From Fusobacteriaceae bacterium (lineage in GTDB: Bacteria > Fusobacteriota > Fusobacteriia > Fusobacteriales > Fusobacteriaceae): DNA of 64,000 nt. The notes beneath the pieces were generated by a model. The model saw only the letters and a list, made by a program, of their open reading frames with translations. It ran no database searches and was not told the origin of the DNA. Shown in pieces: positions 1 to 8,078 of the stretch (positions within the stretch are counted from its first letter, which is position 1; the number at the start of each line of letters is the position of its first letter). The translations under genes were made by a program, and so were the position numbers. The DNA is taken from assembly GCA_031272775.1 (NCBI GenBank), contig JAISTB010000007.1, positions 1-64,000 of the forward strand, in the 5' to 3' direction.

Positions 1-2
1 AG

Positions 3-2600
3 ACGAAGCGAATCGAGGCCGGAAACAAGGTTGATCTTACCGCGGGAACGGACATAGCGGGCGTGTTGATTACAGCGGGAACCGACGCGATTCTCGCGGC
101 GGGGAACGATATCGCCAGCGATAGTATCACAGCGGACAATGATGCGGCTCTGACTGCTGACGGCGATATTGAGAGCACGACAGTTACTGCCGGTAATGAC
201 GCAACGCTTACTGCGAAGAATGATATCACTTCCGAAAAAGTCGAAGCTACAAAAAAAGTAACACTTGACGGAACGAATATCGTCAGCAAAACAATCAAAG
301 CCGGAACGGATGCGATTCTTCTTGCAAAGAATGATATCACCAGCGATAGCATTACAGCGACCAACAATGCGGCTCTGATAGCGGACAACGATATCAAGAG
401 CACGACAGTTACTGCCGGTAATGACGCAACGCTTACTGCGAAGAATGATATCACTTCCGACAAAGTCGAAGCTACAAAAAAAGTAACACTTGATGGAACG
501 AATATCAACAGCAAGACAATCAAAGCCGGAACGGATGCGATTCTTACCGCAAAGAACGATATTACAAGCGCGACAATCACAGCGGACAACAATGCTGTTC
601 TGACAGCAGACGGCGATATCAAGAGTACCACAATTACGTCCGGCAACGACGCGACGCTTACCGCAAAGAATGATATTACTTCCGACAAAATCGAAGCTAC
701 CAAAAAAGTAACATTAGATGGAACGAATATCAACAGCAAGACAATCAAAGCCGGAACGGACGCAGTCCTTACCGCAAAGAACGACATCACAAGCACAACA
801 ATCACAGCGACCAACAATGCAGTTCTGACAGCAGACGGCGATATCACAAGCACAACAATTACTGCCGGTAATGACGCAACGCTTACTGCGAAGAACGATA
901 TCACTTCCGACAAAGTTGAAGCTACGAAAAAAGTAACACTTGACGGAACGAAAATCGACAGTAAAACTATTAAAGCTGGAACAGATGCAATTCTAACTGC
1001 GAAAAACGACATTATTTCTGACATGATTACGGCTACGAAAAAAGTAACACTTGATGGAACGAATATCGACAGCAAAACAATCAAAGCAGGAACGGACGCG
1101 AATCTCACCGCAAAGAATGATATCACCGGCGGCAATATCACAGCAGCCCAAGACTCCAATTTGAAGGCCGCTCACGATATTACCGTAAATGCCGTCACAA
1201 CAGGCCGAGACGCCAACCTGACAGCGAAAAACAATGTGACCGGAAATCTCTTCGACTCAGGCAGAGATGTCAACATCACCGCGGGAGAGGACCTCAGCGC
1301 CAAGGATATCGAGGCTGTACGCGACATCAACCTTTCCGCGAAAAACATCCGGATCGGAAGCGCCAAGGCTGGAAAAGACGTAAATGTTGCCGCTCGGAAC
1401 AATATTGCCTCCGATACCGTCACAACAGGCAACAACGTAACCTTGACAGCACAAAACAATATTACATCAGAAGCGATCAGTGCAGGCCATGACGCAACTC
1501 TGACTGCGCAGCACGATATCAATGCAAACACAACCGGCGCGGGAAACGACGCGACCTTGACAGCCCGCAATACGCTGACAGCCGGCAACGTAACCGCCGG
1601 GAACGACGCGGAACTCTCGACACAAACGGGCGCCCTGAGCGCAAATACCGTTACGGCAGGAAATGAAGCTGTTGTTACGACCAATAACGGCGACATCAAC
1701 CTCAATACCTTGACGGCGCAAAACAACGCCCACATCGAGAGCAAAACCTCCGGCGCCATTACGAGCAAAGGAACCCTGACTTCGGCCAAGGAATCCCTGG
1801 TTGTCATATCCAACAAAGGCGACATTGACCTGCGGGATATTTACGGCCACAAAGCGGTACAAGTCACCGCCAGAGACGGAAACGTCGTGATCGGAACCGT
1901 GAACGGCGAGACGATCATCGTCAGCACCCTGAATCCCGACAAAAAAACCGACATCGACAACATCATTGCCGGGAAAAACGTGATCATCACCAGCGACGAC
2001 ATCTCAGCCGATGACCTCAAACAGCGGCCGGGCTACGACAACGCCCTTGTTTTCACCCCGAGAAACCCCGATCCGACGAAACCCATCAGCAATTTCGAAT
2101 TGGGCGTCACGATGGTAAATCCCTTCATTGTGGATGAACTGTGGGCGAAAAACGCGCGGATCACCATGAACGGAATCCGTCTGGAGCTGCCGAAACTCAG
2201 GATCACCGATACGGGATACTTCAGCAACAGCATGACAACCGTTACGGTCCATGGCGCCGACAAAGCGCCGGATGATTCCGACATCAACCTCTGGAATGAC
2301 GCCAAAGACAACAACAGATGGGTTATGCTGTTGTTCCGGGAAGGAAAAAACAAAATTTATACGGACGCTGTCCTCCTGCGAAACATGGACTTCTATCACA
2401 CCTATGCCCAGCGCTTCAGCGCGATTGATCTCATGTTCAAGGGATTGAATGATTTCTATGACGGGCAGAAAATCCGGATGGAAACGCTGATTCCAAGAGG
2501 GTATCAGAATTTCTACCAAAAACCCGAAGGAATTGAAGTCAAGATTGATTGGGACGAGTGGGAGAAAAACCTGCAGACCATGATCAAGGCGGGCGATTGA
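3..2600 (+). CDS. Filamentous adhesin / two-partner-secretion-type exoprotein, C-terminal part (5' end outside window)
   Basis: The reading frame is open from the first bases, so the N-terminus, with any signal peptide and secretion domain, lies upstream; a GTG at 63 is internal. Residues up to about 380 are built of four 18-19-residue turns (such as AGTDAILTAKNDITS and ATKKVTLDGTNI) that together repeat every 75 residues; more degenerate 18-19-residue turns continue to about residue 600. This is the pattern of a right-handed beta-helix like the 19-residue R1 repeats of filamentous haemagglutinin, rich in N, D, T and A. The last 250 residues are non-repetitive, with Trp and aromatic residues, and may be a C-terminal cap or release domain. 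No outer-membrane beta-barrel is visible, so secretion by a separate TpsB partner is more likely than autotransport. By analogy it is exported to the surface and used for adhesion; the LktA-like adhesins of Fusobacteria are the nearest comparison I can make. Function is inferred, not shown. Confidence 0.7.
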   Translation, partial: TKRIEAGNKVDLTAGTDIAGVLITAGTDAILAAGNDIASDSITADNDAALTADGDIESTTVTAGNDATLTAKNDITSEKVEATKKVTLDGTNIVSKTIKAGTDAILLAKNDITSDSITATNNAALIADNDIKSTTVTAGNDATLTAKNDITSDKVEATKKVTLDGTNINSKTIKAGTDAILTAKNDITSATITADNNAVLTADGDIKSTTITSGNDATLTAKNDITSDKIEATKKVTLDGTNINSKTIKAGTDAVLTAKNDITSTTITATNNAVLTADGDITSTTITAGNDATLTAKNDITSDKVEATKKVTLDGTKIDSKTIKAGTDAILTAKNDIISDMITATKKVTLDGTNIDSKTIKAGTDANLTAKNDITGGNITAAQDSNLKAAHDITVNAVTTGRDANLTAKNNVTGNLFDSGRDVNITAGEDLSAKDIEAVRDINLSAKNIRIGSAKAGKDVNVAARNNIASDTVTTGNNVTLTAQNNITSEAISAGHDATLTAQHDINANTTGAGNDATLTARNTLTAGNVTAGNDAELSTQTGALSANTVTAGNEAVVTTNNGDINLNTLTAQNNAHIESKTSGAITSKGTLTSAKESLVVISNKGDIDLRDIYGHKAVQVTARDGNVVIGTVNGETIIVSTLNPDKKTDIDNIIAGKNVIITSDDISADDLKQRPGYDNALVFTPRNPDPTKPISNFELGVTMVNPFIVDELWAKNARITMNGIRLELPKLRITDTGYFSNSMTTVTVHGADKAPDDSDINLWNDAKDNNRWVMLLFREGKNKIYTDAVLLRNMDFYHTYAQRFSAIDLMFKGLNDFYDGQKIRMETLIPRGYQNFYQKPEGIEVKIDWDEWEKNLQTMIKAGD
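63..1130 (+). repeat. 225-bp in-frame tandem repeats in the adhesin gene
   Basis: The segment encoding EATKKVTLDGT recurs at 241, 466, 691 and 916, exactly 225 bp (75 codons) apart, with a fifth, shorter-spaced copy 111 bp later near 1027. Each unit comprises four beta-helix turns of 19, 19, 19 and 18 residues. DNA identity between units is very high, so unequal recombination could change the copy number without breaking the frame. Confidence 0.9.
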
Positions 2601-2614
2601 TCGAAGGGGCAATC

Positions 2615-2644
2615 AAAAAACCGGCGCTAACGCGCCGGTTTTTT
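2615..2644. terminator. Bidirectional rho-independent terminator
   Basis: A perfect 7-bp stem CCGGCGC/GCGCCGG with a TAAC loop, preceded by six A and followed by six T. It lies 15 bp after the adhesin stop and 18 bp after (on the minus strand) the GntR regulator stop, so it can serve both convergent genes. Confidence 0.9.
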
Positions 2645-2661
2645 CTGTTACCCCCTCCCCC

Positions 2662-3357
2662 TCACTTCTCCGCCAGCATATCGTTGAGTCCCCGAGTCAA
2701 GTGATAGCGCATGGCAAGTTCGGCCCCTTCAGCGTCGCCGGCAGCGATAAAATCCGCGATCAGTCGGTGATAAATCAGCGCGTTTTCGTAGGAACGCTTG
2801 GATCCCCCGATGTGCGTGGACGTCAGGATCGTATCTTTTACGGCCGCCAGAAGGGAGGGAATCGTAAGTTTGATGACGTCGTTATGGGTCGCCGCGGCGA
2901 CGGCCCTGTGAAAGGCCTGATCTTCCGCGATAATGGTCTTTTGCTCCCGGATCAGGTGCTCGAGCCGTTTGGCGGAATCGAGAATCGCCTTTTTTTCCTC
3001 TTTTGTGCCATTCAAGACGGCCAGCTTTACGCTGGACGGTTCCAGAATGATCCGAAATTCAAACCAGTGTGTGATGAGTTTTTTCTTGTCCTCAAGGTAC
3101 TTGAGGCCGAAAAGGTCGTCCTTTTTCTTGGGCGAAGACGTCACGAATGTGCCGCTGCCCCGTTTGATCGTGAGGATCCCCTCTACGGCGAGGATCTTGA
3201 TGGCCTCCCGGAGGCTCGCGCGACTGACGCCCAAAAGCGCCGAAAGTTCGTTTTCATTGGGCAGTTTTTCGTTCAGTTGATATTTTTTTTCCCGGAAGAT
3301 CATATCGGTGAGCCTGCCCGCGATCACCTGCGATATGGGAATAAATTCTTCTTTCAT
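2662..3357 (-). CDS. GntR-family (FadR/FCD subfamily) transcriptional regulator
   Basis: A 231-residue repressor-type regulator. The N-terminal 75 residues are a GntR winged helix (LPNENELSALLGVSRASLREAIKIL, then the wing RGSGTFV); the remainder is an all-helical FCD ligand-binding domain (FRIILEPSSVKLA, EDQAFHRAVAAATHN, HRLIADFIAAGD), which in the family binds small organic acids through a metal held by Asp/His residues. I chose the ATG at 3357 because GGGAG lies 7 bp upstream; the longer frame to 3426 would run through the promoter. It is divergent from the ilvD-TRAP operon, with shared operator-like sites between them, so it very probably controls that operon and itself in response to the imported acid. 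Confidence 0.9.
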   Translation of the reverse strand: MKEEFIPISQVIAGRLTDMIFREKKYQLNEKLPNENELSALLGVSRASLREAIKILAVEGILTIKRGSGTFVTSSPKKKDDLFGLKYLEDKKKLITHWFEFRIILEPSSVKLAVLNGTKEEKKAILDSAKRLEHLIREQKTIIAEDQAFHRAVAAATHNDVIKLTIPSLLAAVKDTILTSTHIGGSKRSYENALIYHRLIADFIAAGDAEGAELAMRYHLTRGLNDMLAEK

Positions 3358-3397
3358 GGCTTTCTCCCGATCTGATGGGTTTTTTGCTGTCAGACAA

Positions 3398-3426
3398 ATT
3401 CTATCAAAATTAATTTTTTTTGTCAA
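3398..3426 (-). promoter_or_regulatory. Promoter of the GntR regulator
   Basis: On the minus strand a perfect -35 TTGACA (plus 3421-3426) is followed after exactly 17 bp by -10 TAGAAT (plus 3398-3403), 41 bp before the chosen start codon. Confidence 0.8.
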
Positions 3427-3433
3427 GTCAAAC

Positions 3434-3462
3434 TTGACATTATGGCAAAATTATGCTATATT
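3434..3462 (+). promoter_or_regulatory. Promoter of the ilvD-TRAP operon
   Basis: -35 TTGACA at 3434-3439, 17-bp spacer, -10 TATATT at 3457-3462. The -35 overlaps the palindrome shared with the divergent regulator promoter. Confidence 0.85.
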
Positions 3463-3519
3463 CTAAAATCATACCTTGTCAGACCAATCTGACTGTCTGT
3501 GATAAGGAGGAATATTGAC

Positions 3520-5184
3520 ATGAGAAGCGATGAAATGAAAACGGGATCGAAAAAGATTCCGCACCGGTCGCTGTTCAAGGCCCTCGGACTGACCGACGAG
3601 GAGATTAAACGCCCCATGATCGGCGTCGTCTCGTCTTTCAACGAGATCATCCCCGGTCACATGTACCTGAACGTCATCGCCGACGCGGTGAAAGACGGGA
3701 TCCGGATCGCGGGCGGCACGCCTTTTGTCTTTCCGGCCATCGGCGTCTGCGACGGGATCGCCATGGGACACGACGGGATGCATTATTCCCTGATCAGCCG
3801 CGAACATATCGCCGATTCGGTGGAAATCATGGCCATGGCCCATCCCTTTGACGCGCTGGTGTTTATCCCCAACTGCGACAAGATCGTGCCGGGCATGCTA
3901 ATGGCGGCCTTGCGGCTCAACATCCCCAGCATCTTTGTGAGCGGCGGACCCATGCTTCCCGGGAAACTCAAGGGCGGGAAAAAAGTCACGCTCTCCAACG
4001 CCTTCGAACTCGTGGGGGCCGTCGGGAAAGCGGGCGTGACGGAAGAAATCGTCAAGGATGTGGAAGACAACGCCTGTCCCGGTTGCGGCTCCTGCGCGGG
4101 AATGTACACGGCCAATTCCATGAACTGCATGACGGAAGTCATCGGCATGGGACTCCCCGGAAACGGGACAATTCCCGCCGTTTACGCGGGCAGAACGCGG
4201 CTTGCCAAAGAAGCGGGCATGAAAATCATGGAACTTTTGGAAAAGGACATCCGGCCCCTCGATATCGTGACGGAAAAATCCATCCTGAACGCGCTCCACG
4301 CGGATATGGCGCTGGGTTGTTCGACAAACACGATCCTTCATCTGCCGGCCATCGCCCACAGTGCGGGCATTGCGGTGGATTTTGAGGAAATCGACCGGAT
4401 CAGCAAGGAAACGCCCCATCTGGTGAAACTGAGCCCCGCGGGAGAGGATTGTCTCGTGGATCTGGAAGAGGCCGGCGGGATTCCCGCGGTACTGAAAACC
4501 CTCGCGGGTTACGGTCTCATTGACGAAAGCGCCCTGACCTGCACCGGAAAGACCGTCGGGGAAAATATCGCCCGAGCCAAAGTCTGGAATCCCGAGGTCA
4601 TCCGATCCAAAGAGACGGCTTACTCGCCCGACGGCGGACTGGCCATCCTCTGGGGAAATATCGCGCCCGACGGCGCCGTCGTCAAAAAAGGGGCCGTACT
4701 CCCGGAAATGCTCGTCCACGAGGGACCCGCCAAAGTCTTTGACAGCGAGGAAGAGAGTATCGACGCCATTTTGCAGGATAAGATTGTCCCCGGAGACGTC
4801 ATCGTGATCCGCTACGAAGGGCCCAAGGGCGGCCCCGGCATGCGGGAGATGCTCGCCCCCACGGCGGCTCTGACAGGAAAAGGCCTCGACAACAGCGTCG
4901 CCCTGATTACGGACGGGAGATTTTCCGGCGCGTCCAAGGGGGCGGCCATCGGTCACATTTCCCCCGAAGCCGCGGCCGGAGGCGTGATCGGCGTCATTAA
5001 GAACGGGGATAGGATTTTCATCGATATTCCCCGAAATAAACTTGAACTCAAGATTTCCGGAGAAGAGCTGAACACCCGCCTGGCCGGATTCCATCCGGTC
5101 CTGAAGGACCTCCCGGCGGGATACCTGAAACGCTACCGGGATCTCGTCACCAGCGCCAATACCGGCGCGATTTTCAAAGAATAG
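3520..5184 (+). CDS. ilvD: IlvD/Edd-family dehydratase (dihydroxy-acid or sugar-acid dehydratase)
   Basis: 554 residues, the normal length for the family. Visible motifs are [11 protein letters not shown] (cluster Cys near residue 118), [19 protein letters not shown] (near 186), GCSTNT, and [17 protein letters not shown] in the C-terminal barrel. The N-terminal Cys found in [2Fe-2S] members is replaced by SFNE, as in the [4Fe-4S] E. coli type. The ATG at 3520 has AAGGAGG 10 bp upstream; a start at 3499 is disfavoured. Sequence alone says dihydroxy-acid dehydratase (valine/isoleucine synthesis), but the gene is the first of an operon with a TRAP transporter, is controlled by its own GntR regulator, and has no other ilv gene nearby. 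Dehydration of an imported aldonic acid to a 2-keto-3-deoxy acid is therefore a serious alternative. Confidence 0.85.
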   Translation: MRSDEMKTGSKKIPHRSLFKALGLTDEEIKRPMIGVVSSFNEIIPGHMYLNVIADAVKDGIRIAGGTPFVFPAIGVCDGIAMGHDGMHYSLISREHIADSVEIMAMAHPFDALVFIPNCDKIVPGMLMAALRLNIPSIFVSGGPMLPGKLKGGKKVTLSNAFELVGAVGKAGVTEEIVKDVEDNACPGCGSCAGMYTANSMNCMTEVIGMGLPGNGTIPAVYAGRTRLAKEAGMKIMELLEKDIRPLDIVTEKSILNALHADMALGCSTNTILHLPAIAHSAGIAVDFEEIDRISKETPHLVKLSPAGEDCLVDLEEAGGIPAVLKTLAGYGLIDESALTCTGKTVGENIARAKVWNPEVIRSKETAYSPDGGLAILWGNIAPDGAVVKKGAVLPEMLVHEGPAKVFDSEEESIDAILQDKIVPGDVIVIRYEGPKGGPGMREMLAPTAALTGKGLDNSVALITDGRFSGASKGAAIGHISPEAAAGGVIGVIKNGDRIFIDIPRNKLELKISGEELNTRLAGFHPVLKDLPAGYLKRYRDLVTSANTGAIFKE

Positions 5185-5252
5185 AAAAATATATAAACTT
5201 AATACACATTAACCCATAACGACAAAAACAATTGAATCAGGAGGAGAAAAAA

Positions 5253-6224
5253 ATGAAGAAAAGAACAGCATTGGCAGTATTCATCATGATGATGGTCGTA
5301 AGCGCGACCGTATGGGCAAAGACCGTTTTCAAATTCGGCACCACCGTCAACGAGCAGGACAGCTTCCAGATCGCCGCCGTAAAATTCAAAGAACTCGTCG
5401 AGGACCGGACAAAGGGCGCCTACGGCATTGAAATCTATCCCAACGCCTCATTGGGCGACGAGAGGACCATGCTCGAAAGTATGCAGATGGGAACGCTGGA
5501 TATGGGCATCATCACCAGCGGCCCCTTCGTGAATTTTGTGCCGGAAATGGGCGCTCTGGATCTCCCCTTCCTTTTCCCCTCAAACGAGGCGGTCTACAAA
5601 GTACTGGACGGCCCCGTGGGCAAAGAGTTGCTGGACAAATTTGAAGCCGTGAACCTCAAGGGTTTGGCCTACGCCGAAAGGGGCTTCCGAAATCTGACGA
5701 ACAGCGTGCGGCCCGTAAAAAGCGCCAAGGATATCGCGGGACTCAAAGTTCGCGTAATGCAAAATGAAGTCTATATCTCCACGTTTAAATCCATGGACGT
5801 AAACGCCGTCCCCATGGCCTGGACCGAAGCCCTGACCGCCTTGCAGCAGCATACGATAGACGGGCAGGAAAATCCGGTCAACGTCATCCATTCCCACAAA
5901 TTATGGGAATCCCAGAAATATCTGACCATGACGCGCCACGCCTACGCCGCTGCCATCATCACCATGAGCCTTAAAAAATTCAAGTCGCTTCCGCCCGACG
6001 TGCAGAAAATTTTCGTCGACGCGGCTCAGGAAGCCGCCGTATATGAGCGCAAATGGACCGCCGACAACGAGGAAGCCCAGCTGGCCGACATCGTTAAAAA
6101 CGGCATGGAAGTCGTTATGGATCCCGACAACGAATCTTTCAAAAAGGCCGTCGCGCCCACCTATGAAAAATACGGAAAACAGTACAAAGAATTGATCGAC
6201 AAAATCGAGGCGGCAGCAAAATAA
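5253..6224 (+). CDS. dctP: TRAP transporter solute-binding protein (DctP family)
   Basis: 323 residues with a clear signal peptide (MKKRT, hydrophobic core, cleavage after VWA near 22), so periplasmic. Family features include GTLDMGIITSGP, LDLPFLFP, the conserved arginine segment LKVRVMQNEVY in the position that normally binds the substrate carboxylate, and ALTALQQHTIDGQENP. The start at 5253 follows AGGAGGAG; the TTG at 5232 is too early. It delivers an organic acid to the DctQM permease encoded next. Substrate is not readable from sequence, but the adjoining dehydratase suggests a sugar acid. Confidence 0.92.
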   Translation: MKKRTALAVFIMMMVVSATVWAKTVFKFGTTVNEQDSFQIAAVKFKELVEDRTKGAYGIEIYPNASLGDERTMLESMQMGTLDMGIITSGPFVNFVPEMGALDLPFLFPSNEAVYKVLDGPVGKELLDKFEAVNLKGLAYAERGFRNLTNSVRPVKSAKDIAGLKVRVMQNEVYISTFKSMDVNAVPMAWTEALTALQQHTIDGQENPVNVIHSHKLWESQKYLTMTRHAYAAAIITMSLKKFKSLPPDVQKIFVDAAQEAAVYERKWTADNEEAQLADIVKNGMEVVMDPDNESFKKAVAPTYEKYGKQYKELIDKIEAAAK

Positions 6225-6250
6225 ACAACCGTCAGGGAGGGGAAAAGCCT

Positions 6251-6742
6251 GTGCTTATTTCCGCAATTGAAAAAATCAGTGACAGGATCAACAAAATCTC
6301 CGTCGCCCTCTGTGTTTTTCTGCTGGGGGCGCTGACCGTGGTGACCTTCGCGCAGATCGTATGCCGGGTCTTCTTTACGGCGCTCTCCTGGAGCGAGGAA
6401 GCGGCGCGGTATCTGCTCGTCTGGGCGACCATGCTGGGCGCCGGTTGCGTGTACAAGGCGGGGAGCCACATTTCCGTGACCGTCGCGCAGGATCTCCTGC
6501 CGCCCGTCCTGAAGAAATACGCGAAGCTCCTCGTCCAGCTCCTCTGTATGCTGGTCTTCGCCGTCATCGTCGTTTACGGGGCCCGCTATGTGAAGCTTCT
6601 GGGCAGACAAAAATCCTCGGCCTTCAATATGCCCATCAAATACATGTACGCCTCGATTCCCATGGGCGGCGCGATCATGTTTATCCACGCTTTCGTGGAC
6701 TTTTGGGGGCTTTTGAGCCGCCGGGGAGGTGAGGGCAAATGA
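6251..6742 (+). CDS. dctQ: TRAP transporter small permease (DctQ family)
   Basis: 163 residues with four hydrophobic segments and the family motif WSEEAARYLLVWATMLGAG (near residues 45-63). GTG start at 6251 behind AGGGAGGGG. It forms the small membrane subunit of the ion-coupled transporter. Its last codon overlaps the dctM start by the ATGA arrangement, so the two are translationally coupled. Confidence 0.9.
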   Translation: MLISAIEKISDRINKISVALCVFLLGALTVVTFAQIVCRVFFTALSWSEEAARYLLVWATMLGAGCVYKAGSHISVTVAQDLLPPVLKKYAKLLVQLLCMLVFAVIVVYGARYVKLLGRQKSSAFNMPIKYMYASIPMGGAIMFIHAFVDFWGLLSRRGGEGK

Positions 6743-8001
6743 GTTGGCTCCTCTTCGGAACCTTCGCGGTCTGTCTCGCGCTGGGGGTGCCCATCGCCTT
6801 TTCCATCGCCCTTGCGGCCATCGCCGTCCTCGTCCGGGGCGACGTCGAGCTGCTCGTCGTGATCCAGCGAATGTTTGCCTCGACGGATTCATTCCCCCTG
6901 ACCGCCGTCCCCTTTTTTATCTTCGCCGGGGATCTTTTGGCCAGAGGGGAAATCAGCAAGCGTCTCGTAGGCTTTTCAGAATCCTTTTTGGGGGGAATCA
7001 AAGGTGGCCTTTCGATTGTATCGGTCTTCGCCTCGATGTTTTTCGCGGCCATCTCCGGCTCCGGAGCGGCAACTACGGCCGCCGTGGGGGCGACCTTGAT
7101 TCCCGAGCTTGAAAAAAGAGGGTATCGGGCCGATTCTTCGGCCGCGTTGATCGCGGCGGCGGGAACGATCGGCGTCGTGATTCCGCCTTCGGTCCCCATG
7201 GTCCTCTACGCGGTTGTGGCGGATCAGAGCGTGACGGCCCTTTTCCGGAACGGGTTTCTGCCGGGGATCGCCATGGGCGGCATCCTGATCGCCCTTTCCC
7301 TGATCCAGGCCTATAAGTACAACTACGCCGCCGGCGTCAAATTCTCGTTAAACAATGTGCTTACAACGTTTTACCGGTCGATCTGGGGGCTCATCATGCC
7401 GCTGATCATCCTGGGCGGCATCTTCTCCGGCTACTTCACGCCTTCGGAAGCGGCCGCCGTGGCCGTTGTCTACGCCCTGCTGGTCTCGTTTTTCGTCTAC
7501 CGGGACATGAATTTCAAGCTCTTGTATCAGATCATGGCGGGAAGCGCCAAAACCTCGGCCATCATCATGACCATCATCGCCTGCAGCGGCGTGTTCGGCT
7601 GGGTTCTGGCCAACTGGAAAATCACGGAACAGATCGCTCAGATGGTCCTTTCCTTTTCGGACAACAAATACGTGATCATGTTTCTGATCGCGGTCACTGT
7701 CCTGATCGCGGGCGTTTTTATGGAGACGTCCTCGGCGGTTATTCTGCTGACGCCGGTATTTCTGCCTTTGATGCGCTCACTCAACGTCAATCTCGTCCAT
7801 TTCGGGATCCTCTTTACGGTGGGGATCGCCATCGGCATGATCACGCCGCCGGTTGCCATCAACCTCTATGTGGCCTCCAGCATTACGGGCATGCCCATAG
7901 AGAAAATCTCCAAAGCCGTCGTGATCTATCTTTTGGGCCTGATCGGGGTGTTTTTCCTCGTGGTCTACTTGCCGCTGGCCTTTCCGGGACTGATTTTTTA
8001 G
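6739..8001 (+). CDS. dctM: TRAP transporter large permease (DctM family)
   Basis: 420 residues, about twelve membrane segments. Typical DctM motifs are VPFFIFAGDLLARG, the pore-region ISGSGAATTAAVG near 113, TIGVVIPPSVPMVLYA, and GMITPPVAINLYVASSI. It carries the solute in exchange for co-transported sodium or protons. Last gene of the operon; the terminator follows after 22 bp. Confidence 0.93.
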   Translation: MSWLLFGTFAVCLALGVPIAFSIALAAIAVLVRGDVELLVVIQRMFASTDSFPLTAVPFFIFAGDLLARGEISKRLVGFSESFLGGIKGGLSIVSVFASMFFAAISGSGAATTAAVGATLIPELEKRGYRADSSAALIAAAGTIGVVIPPSVPMVLYAVVADQSVTALFRNGFLPGIAMGGILIALSLIQAYKYNYAAGVKFSLNNVLTTFYRSIWGLIMPLIILGGIFSGYFTPSEAAAVAVVYALLVSFFVYRDMNFKLLYQIMAGSAKTSAIIMTIIACSGVFGWVLANWKITEQIAQMVLSFSDNKYVIMFLIAVTVLIAGVFMETSSAVILLTPVFLPLMRSLNVNLVHFGILFTVGIAIGMITPPVAINLYVASSITGMPIEKISKAVVIYLLGLIGVFFLVVYLPLAFPGLIF

Positions 8002-8023
8002 GGAAAATCGGGCGTCAGGGATC

Positions 8024-8055
8024 AAAAAAACCGGCGCGAACCCGCGCCGGTTTTT
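8024..8055. terminator. Bidirectional rho-independent terminator
   Basis: Perfect 8-bp stem CCGGCGCG/CGCGCCGG, loop AACC, flanked by seven A on the left and five T on the right. It separates the convergent dctM and uxaA genes and closely resembles the terminator at 2615-2644. Confidence 0.9.
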
Positions 8056-8078
8056 GTTGCGCCTTGTGATCACGCGGC

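Larger units (their letters stand above)
3388..3493. promoter_or_regulatory. Operator cluster between GntR regulator and ilvD
   Basis: Two kinds of site. First, a perfect 7-bp palindrome GTCAAGT-CAA-ACTTGAC at 3422-3438 that covers the -35 boxes of both divergent promoters. Second, the 12-mer TGTCAGACMAAT, present at 3388-3399 and 3477-3488 just downstream of each -10; the right copy forms the inverted repeat TCAGA-CCAA-TCTGA (3479-3492). Binding at these positions would shut off both promoters, as expected for an autoregulating FCD-type repressor. Which motif the protein binds is not known. Confidence 0.65.

Noticed and set aside
63-1130. Regular repeats that might be a CRISPR array
   Set aside because: The units are 225 bp, contiguous, in frame and protein-coding, without unique spacers, and no cas gene is nearby.
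993-1862. Several open frames on the minus strand inside the adhesin repeats
   Set aside because: They arise from the repetitive, stop-poor composition of the adhesin gene; they lack ribosome sites and recognisable domains and lie opposite a strongly supported coding frame.
3358-3426. Longer N-terminus of the first GntR regulator
   Set aside because: The extension would be encoded by the promoter itself, while the ATG at 3357 has a good ribosome site and begins the conserved domain properly.
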